DNA of 64,000 nucleotides from contig NZ_KB899241.1 of the NCBI RefSeq assembly GCF_000378125.1, positions 1,959,652 through 2,023,651 of the forward strand. The letters are read 5' to 3'. Positions 20,818 through 30,252 of this stretch are shown here, one piece after another (the first letter of the stretch is position 1; each line of letters starts with the position of its first letter). Below the pieces are notes generated by a model, which ran no database searches, was not told the origin of the DNA, and was given only the letters and a program-made list of their open reading frames with translations. Both the position numbers and the translations under genes were made by a program. The stretch comes from Rudaea cellulosilytica DSM 22992 (GTDB lineage Bacteria; Pseudomonadota; Gammaproteobacteria; Xanthomonadales; Rhodanobacteraceae).

Positions 20818-21669
20818 ATGCCCGTGGCGGCAATCGAAAAAATTTCCGAACAGAAGAGTTTTGGCGGGATGCAGGGTTTCTACCGGCACGATTCGGTCGC
20901 ATGCAATGGGCCGATGCGCTTTACCGTGTATCAGCCGCCGCAGGTAAAGCATGGTCGCGTGCCGGCCTTGTTCTGGCTGTCGGGGCTCACCTGCACGGAA
21001 GAGAACTTCACGATCAAGGCCGGCGCGCAACGTGTGGCTTCGGAACTCGGGTTGATCGTGATCGCGCCCGATACGAGTCCGCGTAACACCGGCATCCCGG
21101 GTGAGGCGGACGACTGGCAGTTCGGGGCGGGAGCGGGCTACTACGTCGACGCCACGGTCGCGCCGTGGTCGAAATTCTTCAACATGTATACCTATTGCAG
21201 CCGCGAATTGCCCAGCTTGATCGCCGAGCATTTTCCGATCGATACGCAACGCGTCGGCATCTTCGGGCATTCGATGGGTGGCCATGGTGCGCTGACGATC
21301 GCGCTCAAGCACAGCGACAGGTTCCGCTCGGTGTCCGCATTCGCGCCGATCGTCGCGCCGATGCAGGTGCGTTGGGGCGAGAACGCGTTTCCGCGTCTGC
21401 TCGGACCCGATCGCGAAACCTGGAAACAGTACGACGCGACCGAGTTGGTCCAGCAGAAGAAGTTTCCCGGCACGATCCTGATCGATCAGGGCGACGCGGA
21501 CAGTTTTCTCAACGAGAACCTGCGTCCGGAGATATTCGAGGCCGCATGCAGGAAAGTCGGGCAGCCGTTGTCGCTGCGCATGCAGCCGGGCTACGACCAC
21601 AGCTATTACTTCATCAGCACCTTCATCGAGGATCACTTGCGTCATCACGCGGCGGTGCTGCGGACATGA
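20818..21669 (+). CDS. fghA: S-formylglutathione hydrolase
   Basis: A 283-residue esterase-D family alpha/beta hydrolase. The nucleophile is Ser152 in FGHSMGGHG, with Asp in IDQGDADSF and His in GYDHSYYF. The WLSGLTCTEENF segment near residue 54 is characteristic of the family. It hydrolyses S-formylglutathione to formate and glutathione, the last step of the glutathione-linked formaldehyde pathway. The start at 20818 gives MPVAAIEK. It is followed on the same strand by frmA and gfa, so the whole pathway is encoded together. Confidence 0.96.
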   Translation: MPVAAIEKISEQKSFGGMQGFYRHDSVACNGPMRFTVYQPPQVKHGRVPALFWLSGLTCTEENFTIKAGAQRVASELGLIVIAPDTSPRNTGIPGEADDWQFGAGAGYYVDATVAPWSKFFNMYTYCSRELPSLIAEHFPIDTQRVGIFGHSMGGHGALTIALKHSDRFRSVSAFAPIVAPMQVRWGENAFPRLLGPDRETWKQYDATELVQQKKFPGTILIDQGDADSFLNENLRPEIFEAACRKVGQPLSLRMQPGYDHSYYFISTFIEDHLRHHAAVLRT

Positions 21670-22875
<1,206 letters not shown>

Positions 22876-22998
22876 TTCTCGAAAGAAGGGTGGCCGTGGA
22901 CGGCCGCTGTGCTTAGCTTCGCGATAACGGACGATCGCAACAACAGCGTGTGGTGCCGTCGATCACGGCAAGCATTTCAATCATCGGGAGGAACAGCC

Positions 22999-23574
22999 AT
23001 GGCAGTTGCAATTCATCCATCGGTAGACAATGGTCTCAAGCCCGCTGCCGCGGGTTTCGCGGGCGGCACGCTGGTCTGCAAGTGCACCAGCAATGCGGTC
23101 AAAGTGCAGATCGATTCGCAGGTGCTGCACAATCACGCATGCGGCTGCACCAAGTGCTGGAAACCGGCCGGTGCGCTGTTCTCAGTCGTCGGCGTCGTGC
23201 CGAAGGACAAGGTGAAGGTGGTCGAGAATGGCAACAAGCTCAAGATCGTCGACGACAAGGCGACGATCCAGCGTCATGCCTGCACCGGTTGCGGCGTGCA
23301 TCTGTTCGGCCGCATCGAGAACAACAAGCACGCGTTCTATGGGCTCGACTTCATCCACACCGAACTGTCGCCCCAGTCAGGCTGGGCACCCGCAGGTTTC
23401 GCGGCGTTCGTGTCCTCGATCATCGAGGGCGGCGCCGATCCGAACGGCATGGGCGCGGTGCGTGGTCGCCTGAAAGAGATTTTCGGCAACGACTACTACG
23501 ACTGCCTGAACCCGCCGCTGATGGACGCGCTGGCGACGCAAGCGGCCAAGTTGAGCGGCGTGCTCAAGACCTAA
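22999..23574 (+). CDS. gfa: S-(hydroxymethyl)glutathione synthase (formaldehyde-activating enzyme)
   Basis: A 191-residue Gfa/CENP-V fold zinc protein. Zinc cysteines are Cys27 and Cys29 (CKC), Cys48, Cys50 and Cys53 (CGCTKC), and Cys95 and Cys98 (CTGC). It speeds condensation of formaldehyde with glutathione, the pathway's entry step; its exact enzymatic status has been debated for the Paracoccus protein. A strong GGGAGGAA ribosome site precedes the ATG. It ends the operon, with a perfect intrinsic terminator 67 bases later. Confidence 0.95.
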   Translation: MAVAIHPSVDNGLKPAAAGFAGGTLVCKCTSNAVKVQIDSQVLHNHACGCTKCWKPAGALFSVVGVVPKDKVKVVENGNKLKIVDDKATIQRHACTGCGVHLFGRIENNKHAFYGLDFIHTELSPQSGWAPAGFAAFVSSIIEGGADPNGMGAVRGRLKEIFGNDYYDCLNPPLMDALATQAAKLSGVLKT

Positions 23575-23640
23575 GACGTTTCAATCGCGGAAAAAAACGT
23601 CGGCGCAATGCTCAGGTGTTCGCTTAAAGTGTTTGTTACG

Positions 23641-23669
23641 AAGCCCTCCCTCCAAGGAGGGCTTTTTTT
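23641..23669 (+). terminator. Intrinsic terminator of fghA-frmA-gfa
   Basis: AAGCCCTCC (23641-23649) pairs perfectly with GGAGGGCTT (23656-23664) across a 6-base loop, and the T-run continues to 23669. Confidence 0.92.
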
Positions 23670-23800
23670 ATCTGCTAGCGCCCGATTCGACTACGAAAAG
23701 CACCACGACGCGAAGCAATCTCGCGAACAGGCGGAGGTTGACCGCTTTAGCTGCGCCTTCAACTGGGCGAGAGACTTTGATGTTTTCGAACGTTCGACGT

Positions 23801-23830
23801 TTGGTGAAATTTGGTGAGGTTTAGTGAGTG
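23801..23830 (+). repeat. Three 10-bp-phased direct repeats
   Basis: TTGGTGA occurs at 23801 and 23811 and TTAGTGA at 23821, each starting exactly 10 bases after the last. One-helical-turn phasing suggests a protein-binding array. It lies about 225 bases upstream of the second repeat protein. Confidence 0.55.
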
Positions 23831-23994
23831 ATTTTTGAGACATGCTTCTCTATATTCGCCGCCAATTCATCGATGGGGCAGCGACGAAAGATTGAACACG
23901 GGGCATTGATCAACCTCATCACCGAAACCCGGACAGTGCGTCGACAAAAGCACTAAGCCTCTCTGCGCGGCAGCTCCGGTTTCATTCGCAGCGT

Positions 23995-24018
23995 GCGGAT
24001 CCAAGCCTCAGGATCCGC
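23995..24018 (+). promoter_or_regulatory. Leader hairpin before the second repeat protein
   Basis: GCGGATCC (23995-24002) pairs perfectly with GGATCCGC (24011-24018) across an 8-base loop, ending 35 bases before the ATG. It may stabilise or regulate the mRNA. It lacks the conserved core of a c-di-GMP riboswitch. Confidence 0.4.
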
Positions 24019-24053
24019 GTGCGCTAAAACCATACTTCTTCAGGGAATTTACG

Positions 24054-26957
24054 ATGTTGAATCGATTTGCGCCTCTGCGGGCGCAACGTGTTGTCGCGTG
24101 GATGATTTGCGCTTTCGCGTGCAGCGCCTCTTCGTTTGCGTATGCCAATGTCGGCGTGCTCGCCACTCCGACAAGCGGCCAGTACGCGGATCACATCTAT
24201 TGGATGGATTGGACCGGCTACAACATTCCCGCTGCCGGTGGCACCCAGCATTTCACCTTCAATCTCGCCGACGGGTCCCAACTCGATCTCGACCTGGTCC
24301 GTTCCGGGCCAAGTACGGCGGCGGTCGCGGCGACGACGGTGCCGACATTCGGTGGCGCCGCGATGGGCAATGCGGGCTATACCGGACTCAACACATCGAA
24401 GGTCGCGCTGTATTCGAGCAGCGCTATCTCGACCTCGATCACCTTCACCCTGAGCAACATCGTGCTCACCAACCCGTTGCACGCTGTCGTGCCCAATTTC
24501 GAAATCGTCATGGCCGATGCGGAAAGCATGGACACCGGTGACGGCGCGTCGGCAAATATCACTTTCACGACGACCGGTGGAAATTGGCAATCCATCGAGC
24601 GTGTGCCCGCGGCGGGTCGCACGAATGTCGCTCTGACTGGGGTGGACACTCAAACCGTGGTGCAGCCTGCAGGAGCATCGCCGGTTCCCGCTTGGATTCT
24701 GGCCACGGCCAATTCGGGCGCCGGCTTCTCCACTTCAGCGACGCTGAACTCTGCCCAGAAGCAGGGAATCATGCTGGGCATACGCGTGGCTTCGGTCAGC
24801 CTCGACAAGAATATCGTGGCACGCAATGATCCGTCGGACCAGTTCGTCTATCGGATCGTCAACTCCGCGGCGGCATCCGTCGGCGGCGGACCTTGCACGT
24901 TGGCTCAGCCGAACCAGATCGGTGATTGCACCACCACAGGTGCAAGCACGGGGTTGCAAGGGGCAATCGGCGCGGCGGTGACGAACGGCAACGTGGTGAC
25001 CCTGCAGGAAGACATGGCGGCGGGCAGTGCTTCGACTCTGGCGTCGTACGTAAAGACGATTCAATGCAGCAACACGAATGCCGGCTCGCCCACGGTGCTT
25101 CCGGGCGGCGGAGCGGTGATTCCCTATGATCCGGCAAACCCGCCGACGATCAACGTGCAAACCCAGAAGGACGAAATCAGTTGCGTCATCCGTAATGATG
25201 TGGATGCGGACATGGCGGTAGCGGTCAATCTTCCGGCGAGCGCGGTCGCCGGAAGCGTGGTGACCGGCAACTTCACTTGCACGAACAACGGCCCCAGTTC
25301 GGCCGCCGCAGCGACGTGCGGTATCTCCGGTTTGCCCGCCGCGGCGGTGGTGACATGCATACCGACCGTTCCCACCGCGGCTCCCTTGGCGAGCGGAAGC
25401 GCCGTCGTCTGCAGCGTCAGTTATACCGCGCCGGTCTCCGGCTCGGTAAGCGGTGTGGCGACCACGGGTAGTTCCACCACCGATTCGAATGCGGTCAACA
25501 ATACGGCGCCCTTCAGCACCGCAATCTCTCCGTCGGCGGATATGGTCGCCACGAGCAATACACTGCCGACGACGGTGACCGCGGGCCAAGTTGTGACCGG
25601 TCAGATTACTTGCACGAACGCCGGGCCCAGCACCGCGGTGAATGCCACTTGTGCGATTCCGGGATTGCCGGCGGGTGCAACGACCGCCTGCACGCCCGCC
25701 ACTCCGGTGGCGAGTTTGGCCAATGGCGCAACGCTGGTTTGCAATGTGAGCTACACGGCGCCAGCAACGGGAACGGTGAATGCGACGTTGACCGCGGCGA
25801 GCAGCACCGCCGACCCCAATCCCGGCAACAATACGCTGCCTTACGCGGCAAATGTCACGCCGGAAGCGGACATGGCCGCGACGGTGAATTTGCCTGCGAC
25901 CGCGGTCGCGGGAAGTACCGTCAGCGGCACCTTCACCTGCACGAACAACGGGCCCAGTGCGGCGACGGCGGCGACCTGTGCCATCAGCGGCCTGCCGTCG
26001 ACCGCAACGGTGACTTGCACACCCAGCGTGCCTACCGCAGCCGCATTGCCCAGCGGAAGTTCAGTGGCCTGCAATGTCAGTTACACCGCGCCGGCGAGCG
26101 GCAGCGTATCGGGCACCGTCACTGCCGGCAGCGCCACGAACGATCCGAATGCGAGCAACAATACGGCCCCTTACAGTACGGCGGTGTCCGCATCCGCAGA
26201 CATGGCATCCACCGTCAGTTTGCCGAGCACCGCGACCGCCGGGAGCCCGGTAACCGGTAGTTTCACCTGCACCAACAACGGCCCCAGCGCCGCAGTGGCC
26301 GCAACCTGCGACATCGCCGGATTGCCGCCTGCGTCGACGGTGACATGCACGCCGGCAGTGCCGACGGCCAACTCGTTGGCGAGCGGGTCTTCCATTGTTT
26401 GTGAGGTCGGCTTCACCGCACCCACGAGCGGCAGAGTGTCCGGCACGGTGACGGCTGGCAGCACCACTTCCGACCCGAACGCGGGCAACAACACGACGCC
26501 TTACAGCACGGCCGTATCCGTATCGGCGGACATGACCGCGACGGCGAATTTTCCCTCCAGCGGCGTTGTGGGAAGCACGGCAAGTGGAACCTTTACCTGT
26601 ACGAACAACGGTCCCAGTGCAGCCACGGCGGCAACGTGCAGCATCGCCGGGTTGCCCGCCGCAGCGGTCGTTACCTGCACGCCTGCCGTGCCGACGGCAA
26701 GCGCGCTGGCTTCGGGAAGCGCGATCGTCTGTAGCGCGTCCTTCACGATCCCGGCGAGTGGAAGTGTGTCGGCAAGCGTGACGGCCGGCAGCAGCACCGC
26801 AGACCCAAACCCCGCCAACAACGCCGCAAGCTTCGCTACGAACGGCTCGACTGCCCCGGTGCCCGCTCCTGCGAACGCAGGCTGGGCGCTGGTGCTCCTG
26901 GCATTGTCAATCGCGGCCGCGGCCGTTTTCTCCCGCTTCGGCGCAATCCGTCGCTGA
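24054..26957 (+). CDS. Second secreted repeat protein with five DUF11-type repeats and IPTL-CTERM-like tail
   Basis: A 967-residue exported protein. A signal peptide ends SSFAYA near residue 30. Residues about 31-260 form an N-terminal domain (WMDWTGYNIP, FNLADGSQLDLDL) resembling the non-repetitive domain of CshA-type adhesins, which is uncertain. A short region with SLDKNIVARNDP follows. Five DUF11-like repeats of exactly 110 residues then begin with ADM (residue 385 on), each with paired cysteines and an NNGPS motif. The tail has APANAGW, a hydrophobic helix and a basic end. AGGGAA precedes the ATG at good spacing. It shares the tail type and repeat style of the giant protein 6 kb upstream, but the repeats are much more diverged. 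Probably a surface protein; function inferred. Confidence 0.9.
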   Translation: MLNRFAPLRAQRVVAWMICAFACSASSFAYANVGVLATPTSGQYADHIYWMDWTGYNIPAAGGTQHFTFNLADGSQLDLDLVRSGPSTAAVAATTVPTFGGAAMGNAGYTGLNTSKVALYSSSAISTSITFTLSNIVLTNPLHAVVPNFEIVMADAESMDTGDGASANITFTTTGGNWQSIERVPAAGRTNVALTGVDTQTVVQPAGASPVPAWILATANSGAGFSTSATLNSAQKQGIMLGIRVASVSLDKNIVARNDPSDQFVYRIVNSAAASVGGGPCTLAQPNQIGDCTTTGASTGLQGAIGAAVTNGNVVTLQEDMAAGSASTLASYVKTIQCSNTNAGSPTVLPGGGAVIPYDPANPPTINVQTQKDEISCVIRNDVDADMAVAVNLPASAVAGSVVTGNFTCTNNGPSSAAAATCGISGLPAAAVVTCIPTVPTAAPLASGSAVVCSVSYTAPVSGSVSGVATTGSSTTDSNAVNNTAPFSTAISPSADMVATSNTLPTTVTAGQVVTGQITCTNAGPSTAVNATCAIPGLPAGATTACTPATPVASLANGATLVCNVSYTAPATGTVNATLTAASSTADPNPGNNTLPYAANVTPEADMAATVNLPATAVAGSTVSGTFTCTNNGPSAATAATCAISGLPSTATVTCTPSVPTAAALPSGSSVACNVSYTAPASGSVSGTVTAGSATNDPNASNNTAPYSTAVSASADMASTVSLPSTATAGSPVTGSFTCTNNGPSAAVAATCDIAGLPPASTVTCTPAVPTANSLASGSSIVCEVGFTAPTSGRVSGTVTAGSTTSDPNAGNNTTPYSTAVSVSADMTATANFPSSGVVGSTASGTFTCTNNGPSAATAATCSIAGLPAAAVVTCTPAVPTASALASGSAIVCSASFTIPASGSVSASVTAGSSTADPNPANNAASFATNGSTAPVPAPANAGWALVLLALSIAAAAVFSRFGAIRR
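25206..26855 (+). repeat. Five 330-bp DUF11-type repeats
   Basis: Units begin at 25206, 25536, 25866, 26196 and 26526, each exactly 330 bases (110 codons), starting with codons for ADM. Identity is clearly lower than in the giant gene's repeats, so these are older copies. Confidence 0.93.
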
Positions 26958-27435
26958 ATCAAATGCCGCCGTTCCGGGAAGAGAAAGACATTCTCGAATG
27001 TTTACGGAACCGCCCGGCAATCTTGCCGGGCGGACGCCGCAGCGCGGCGTTGGTTCCATCCAGCGACAAAGGTCGAGCGAATTAGATCAAGCAGAAATGG
27101 AGCAATGGGAAACTCGTCTAGTCGAAGCGTTGAACCGGCACGGGGCGGCTTAGTTGATGTGTCCAACCACGTGAAGACAGTGGGGTTTGTATTTCCTGTC
27201 GCGCGAGGTGTGGCTCACCCTGGTCAATATCCGGTACGACCATTCGCTGATCGAACGCAATCCTCGCGCCGTAGAACAGCGCATTTTTGGAAATTCCTAT
27301 AGCGGCCCGAAGTGCGGTACTTGGTGCTGGTGATAGCGAATCAACCCAGGTCCGCATGTACAGGGTTAAAAAAAGAGATGCGCGGACTCCATGTCTTTTT
27401 GACGTCGAGCAAAGTGGTCATCCGTGCGATATCGC
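26958..27435. other. Intergenic region with hairpins and possible gene remnants
   Basis: About 480 bases with no intact gene. Two adjacent hairpins (27010-27033 and 27034-27050) follow the repeat protein and may end its transcript. Beyond them, 27175-27333 on the plus strand reads 52 codons between stops with GC-rich third positions (LSREVWLTLVNIRYDHSL within it). A shorter coding-like piece ends at 27153 in a different frame. These may be remnants of a decayed gene; I cannot name the family. Confidence 0.4.
27010..27033 (+). terminator. Strong hairpin after the second repeat protein
   Basis: CCGCCCGGCAA (27010-27020) pairs perfectly with TTGCCGGGCGG (27023-27033) with a 2-base centre. A second small hairpin (ACGCCGC/GCGGCGT) follows at 27034-27050. 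There is no T-run, so the terminator role is tentative. Confidence 0.4.
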
Positions 27436-29442
27436 TCAATGCGACAGCACGATGCCATGCTTGTGCATCTTGCGATAAAGCGTGTTGCGACTGATATTGA
27501 GCGCGTGCGCGGTGCGACTCACGTTCCAGCGCAGGCGTTCGAGTTCGCGCAGCAGGGCGGCGCGTTCTGCTTCGCGCAGCGCCGTCGAGGGTGAACCAGC
27601 GGCATCCTGGGCGTGCTGGGCATCAGCACCTGCGGCGATCTTGGCCGTCGGCGCGCCGAGGTCGCCGTCGAGGATCTCCTGTGGCAGGTTGGACAAGCGG
27701 ATCATGTGATCGCGGCACAGCACCGAGGCCGTGCGCAACACGTTGCGCAACTGGCGCACGTTGCCGGGCCAGGGATAGTCGATAAGGCGCTGAAACGCGT
27801 CGCGGGCGATATCGATCGAGGCATCGGGCGACTCTTCGTGCAGCAAGGCGCGGATCAAGTCGGCTTTGTCGGTGCGATCGCGCAGCAGCGGCAGCGACAG
27901 CGAAATGCCGTTGAGACGATAGTAGAGGTCCTCACGAAATTCGCCATTGGCGACCATGGTGCGAATATCGCGGTGGCTCGCGCTGATTACATGCAGGTCG
28001 ACCGGAATTGTCGTCTCGCTGCCGACCTGGGTGATCTCGCGTTCCTCGATCACGCGCAGCAGGCTGGTCTGCAGCGCCATTGGCATGTCGCAGATTTCGT
28101 CGAGGAACAGAGTGCCGCCGCTCGATTGCTGGATCCGGCCCACGCGGCCGTCTTTCGATGCGCCGGGGAACGCGCCGCGCCCGTAACCGAACAACTCGCT
28201 CTCGATCAGGCTCTCCGGAATTGCGCCGCAGTTGATCGAAACGAACGGCTTGTCGTGCCAGTGGCTTTCGCGATGCAAGGTGCGGGCGAACGCCTCCTTG
28301 CCACTGCCGGTCGCGCCTTGCAGCAGGATCGGCACCTGCTTGGCGAACAGTTGGTGGCCGCAGGCCAGGGCTTTGCGGATCGCATCGTCGTTGCCGACAT
28401 ATTTCTGATGCACATCCACGCGCGCATCGACCTGGATTTGCGCAAGCGATTCGGCAGCGCCCGTCGTCGCCGCGCGGAAAGGATTGTTGACGTGTTGGAC
28501 CATAGGTGCGCGTACGATGGCGAAGAAACGACGGCCGAGCGCGACGTCGCGCACGGGCCAGATCGCGCCGGGTTCCCTGCGCGCGCGCTGCTCGAGCGTT
28601 GCGAAGTCGAATTGGAACAAATCGGATATCGGCTTGCCGACTAATTGCTTCCGGTTTGGGCAACCCAACTGCAACAGCGCGGATTCGTTGGTGGCAAGCA
28701 CGAGGCCGGTCGCATCGACCGCGAGCAAAGCTTCGTGCAACAGGCCGACGAATTCAGGGCGGCTGTGGAAACGCAGGACGAACGCATCGCGAAATTCATG
28801 GAGGAAGTTCCAGCGCGAAATCAGGCTTGCCGACATGTTCACCAAGGCCATGGTATGGCGCTGAATGAGGCGGCTGTCGAGCGAGTTCACCGAGGAGGCA
28901 TCAAGCACGGCAAGAAGTTCGCCGTGTGGATCGAGTATCGGCGCACCCGAACACGACAGCGCCATGTTGTAGCCGCGGAAGTGTTCCTCGCGATGTACGG
29001 TGACCGAGGCGCCTTCGGCGATGCATGTGCCGATGCCATTGGTGCCTTCGTGGCGCTCGTCCCAGAGGGCCCCCAGCCACAGGCCGGCCTGGCGGAATTC
29101 GCGTTGCAGGGTAGGGTCGGTGATGGTGTTGAGCAAGGTGCCTTGGGAATCGGCCAGCATTACCGCGAAGCCGGACCCGGAAATCTGTTCGTAGAGGCTT
29201 TCCATCTCCGCGCGCGCGACGCGCAGCAACTCGCCCATGCGCTGTTGCAGTTCCTTCACCGCGACCGGATCGCGCACCGCGATCTTGCGCGGGCCTTGCG
29301 GCTCGAGCTTGTACTCCTTGATGCAGCGGTGCCATGAGCGGGTGACATGCGGCTCGATGCCGGCTGGCTTCAAGCCGCTTTGCACCGTATGGATGATGCG
29401 CGAGGCATGACTGGAGGCGAGTACCGATTGCGACTGAGTCAC
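27436..29442 (-). CDS. AcoR-like sigma-54-dependent activator with altered GAFTGA loop
   Basis: A 668-residue bacterial enhancer-binding protein. The N-terminal part (about residues 60-220) is a GAF-like sensor with WDERHEGTNGIGTC, as in AcoR-type regulators. A PAS-like segment follows (about 235-320). The AAA+ domain (about 345-580) has Walker A GATGSGKE and LFLDEI. The C-terminus has a Fis-type helix-turn-helix (NVSRTAHALNISRNTLYRK). The sigma-54-contact loop reads GAFPGA, with Pro426 (codon CCC) where Thr (ACC) is almost always found. It sits just downstream of the xox genes on the same strand, so it probably controls alcohol oxidation. Whether it still works with sigma-54 is open. Confidence 0.92.
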   Translation of the reverse strand: MTQSQSVLASSHASRIIHTVQSGLKPAGIEPHVTRSWHRCIKEYKLEPQGPRKIAVRDPVAVKELQQRMGELLRVARAEMESLYEQISGSGFAVMLADSQGTLLNTITDPTLQREFRQAGLWLGALWDERHEGTNGIGTCIAEGASVTVHREEHFRGYNMALSCSGAPILDPHGELLAVLDASSVNSLDSRLIQRHTMALVNMSASLISRWNFLHEFRDAFVLRFHSRPEFVGLLHEALLAVDATGLVLATNESALLQLGCPNRKQLVGKPISDLFQFDFATLEQRARREPGAIWPVRDVALGRRFFAIVRAPMVQHVNNPFRAATTGAAESLAQIQVDARVDVHQKYVGNDDAIRKALACGHQLFAKQVPILLQGATGSGKEAFARTLHRESHWHDKPFVSINCGAIPESLIESELFGYGRGAFPGASKDGRVGRIQQSSGGTLFLDEICDMPMALQTSLLRVIEEREITQVGSETTIPVDLHVISASHRDIRTMVANGEFREDLYYRLNGISLSLPLLRDRTDKADLIRALLHEESPDASIDIARDAFQRLIDYPWPGNVRQLRNVLRTASVLCRDHMIRLSNLPQEILDGDLGAPTAKIAAGADAQHAQDAAGSPSTALREAERAALLRELERLRWNVSRTAHALNISRNTLYRKMHKHGIVLSH

Positions 29443-29477
29443 GCGACTACCCTCGAGTGCTGGCCGATTTGGTGCCT

Positions 29478-29499
29478 CCCCGATGGCAAACCATCGGGG
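29478..29499. terminator. Hairpin between the cytochrome gene and the regulator
   Basis: CCCCGATGG (29478-29486) pairs perfectly with CCATCGGGG (29491-29499) across CAAA. It lies 36 bases upstream of the activator's start and about 120 bases past the cytochrome stop. There is no T-run on either strand, so it may be a processing or attenuation structure. Confidence 0.4.
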
Positions 29500-29617
29500 C
29501 CCCCTCGTGGCACTGCATTACTCGGCGGTTCTGGTTGCCGTTAGATTCCGCCTATCGCGTCGGCTGAGCAAACTGCACTGCAACATTTTGGTGCCGAATG
29601 TACCGGAAACGGAACAC

Positions 29618-30151
29618 TTATTGTTGCTCGGGCGGCGTGCCGTATTTGTACGCGGGATCGGCGTTCGACGAATATTTCGAGCGCACGAAGGTAATGGCTT
29701 TCCACAGTTCGTCGGCATTTTTGATGATGCCGCCAAACGGAGGCATCGGGCCGACCACGTTCTCGCGGCCCTTGCGCATGTAGCCGGCCTTCTGCAGCTC
29801 GTCGCTGCCGAGCGTGACCAAGCGATAGACCGTGTCGTCGTCACCGCCGTAGACCCACACGTCGTTGGTTAGGGGTGGGCACATGCCGCCGCCGCCGCCG
29901 CCGCCGTGACAGCCATTGCAGCCGTAGCTCAGAAAGATATGTTCGCCTTCGGCGACGACTTTCGCATCGCTGTCCTTGTACGGATTCTTCAACTGGCCTT
30001 TCGGCGTTTTCGCCACGAGATCGGCAGGCTTGATCGCGGTCAGATCCACCGCCTTCGGCGCATCGGCAGCGATAGCCGTTTGCAGGGTATAGGCCGCGCC
30101 GCTGAGGGCCAGCAAGCAAGCCAAACCGCCAAGAAATTTTTTCACCACCAC
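29618..30151 (-). CDS. Periplasmic c-type cytochrome of the methanol dehydrogenase cluster
   Basis: A 177-residue exported cytochrome c with a signal peptide ending TAIAA. The single heme motif is CNGCH at residues 78-82, followed by seven glycines and Met-Cys (Cys91). Candidate distal ligands are the Met in VGPMPPFGG or GYMRKG. It most likely accepts electrons from XoxF, as XoxG or related methanol-metabolism cytochromes do. The extra cysteine suggests the family of methanol-linked cytochromes with more than two cysteines. It follows the XoxJ-like gene by about 100 bases. Which named family it belongs to is not settled here. Confidence 0.85.
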   Translation of the reverse strand: MVVKKFLGGLACLLALSGAAYTLQTAIAADAPKAVDLTAIKPADLVAKTPKGQLKNPYKDSDAKVVAEGEHIFLSYGCNGCHGGGGGGGMCPPLTNDVWVYGGDDDTVYRLVTLGSDELQKAGYMRKGRENVVGPMPPFGGIIKNADELWKAITFVRSKYSSNADPAYKYGTPPEQQ

Positions 30152-30252
30152 TTCAACTCCTCTGCTTTTTGCATCATGGGTGTTGCCCCGAAAACCGCGT
30201 CACGTCCCTCCGCCTTGCATGGCGTGCCACGGCAGGTATACGGGCTGGCGCG

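Larger units (their letters stand above)
23670..24053. other. Leader region of the second repeat protein
   Basis: About 380 bases with no supported gene and lower GC than its surroundings. It contains three 10-bp-phased repeats (23801-23830) and a perfect 8-bp hairpin near the start codon, both listed separately. The promoter for the downstream gene presumably lies here; I could not assign hexamers with normal spacing. Confidence 0.6.

Noticed and set aside
23835-23856. TTGAGA and TATATT as a promoter for the second repeat protein
   Set aside because: Only 10 bases separate them, far below the usual 16-18.
23990-24053. AAGCCTCAGGATCC as part of a c-di-GMP riboswitch
   Set aside because: The essential upstream core with CAGGGCAAACC is missing; only a simple hairpin is present.
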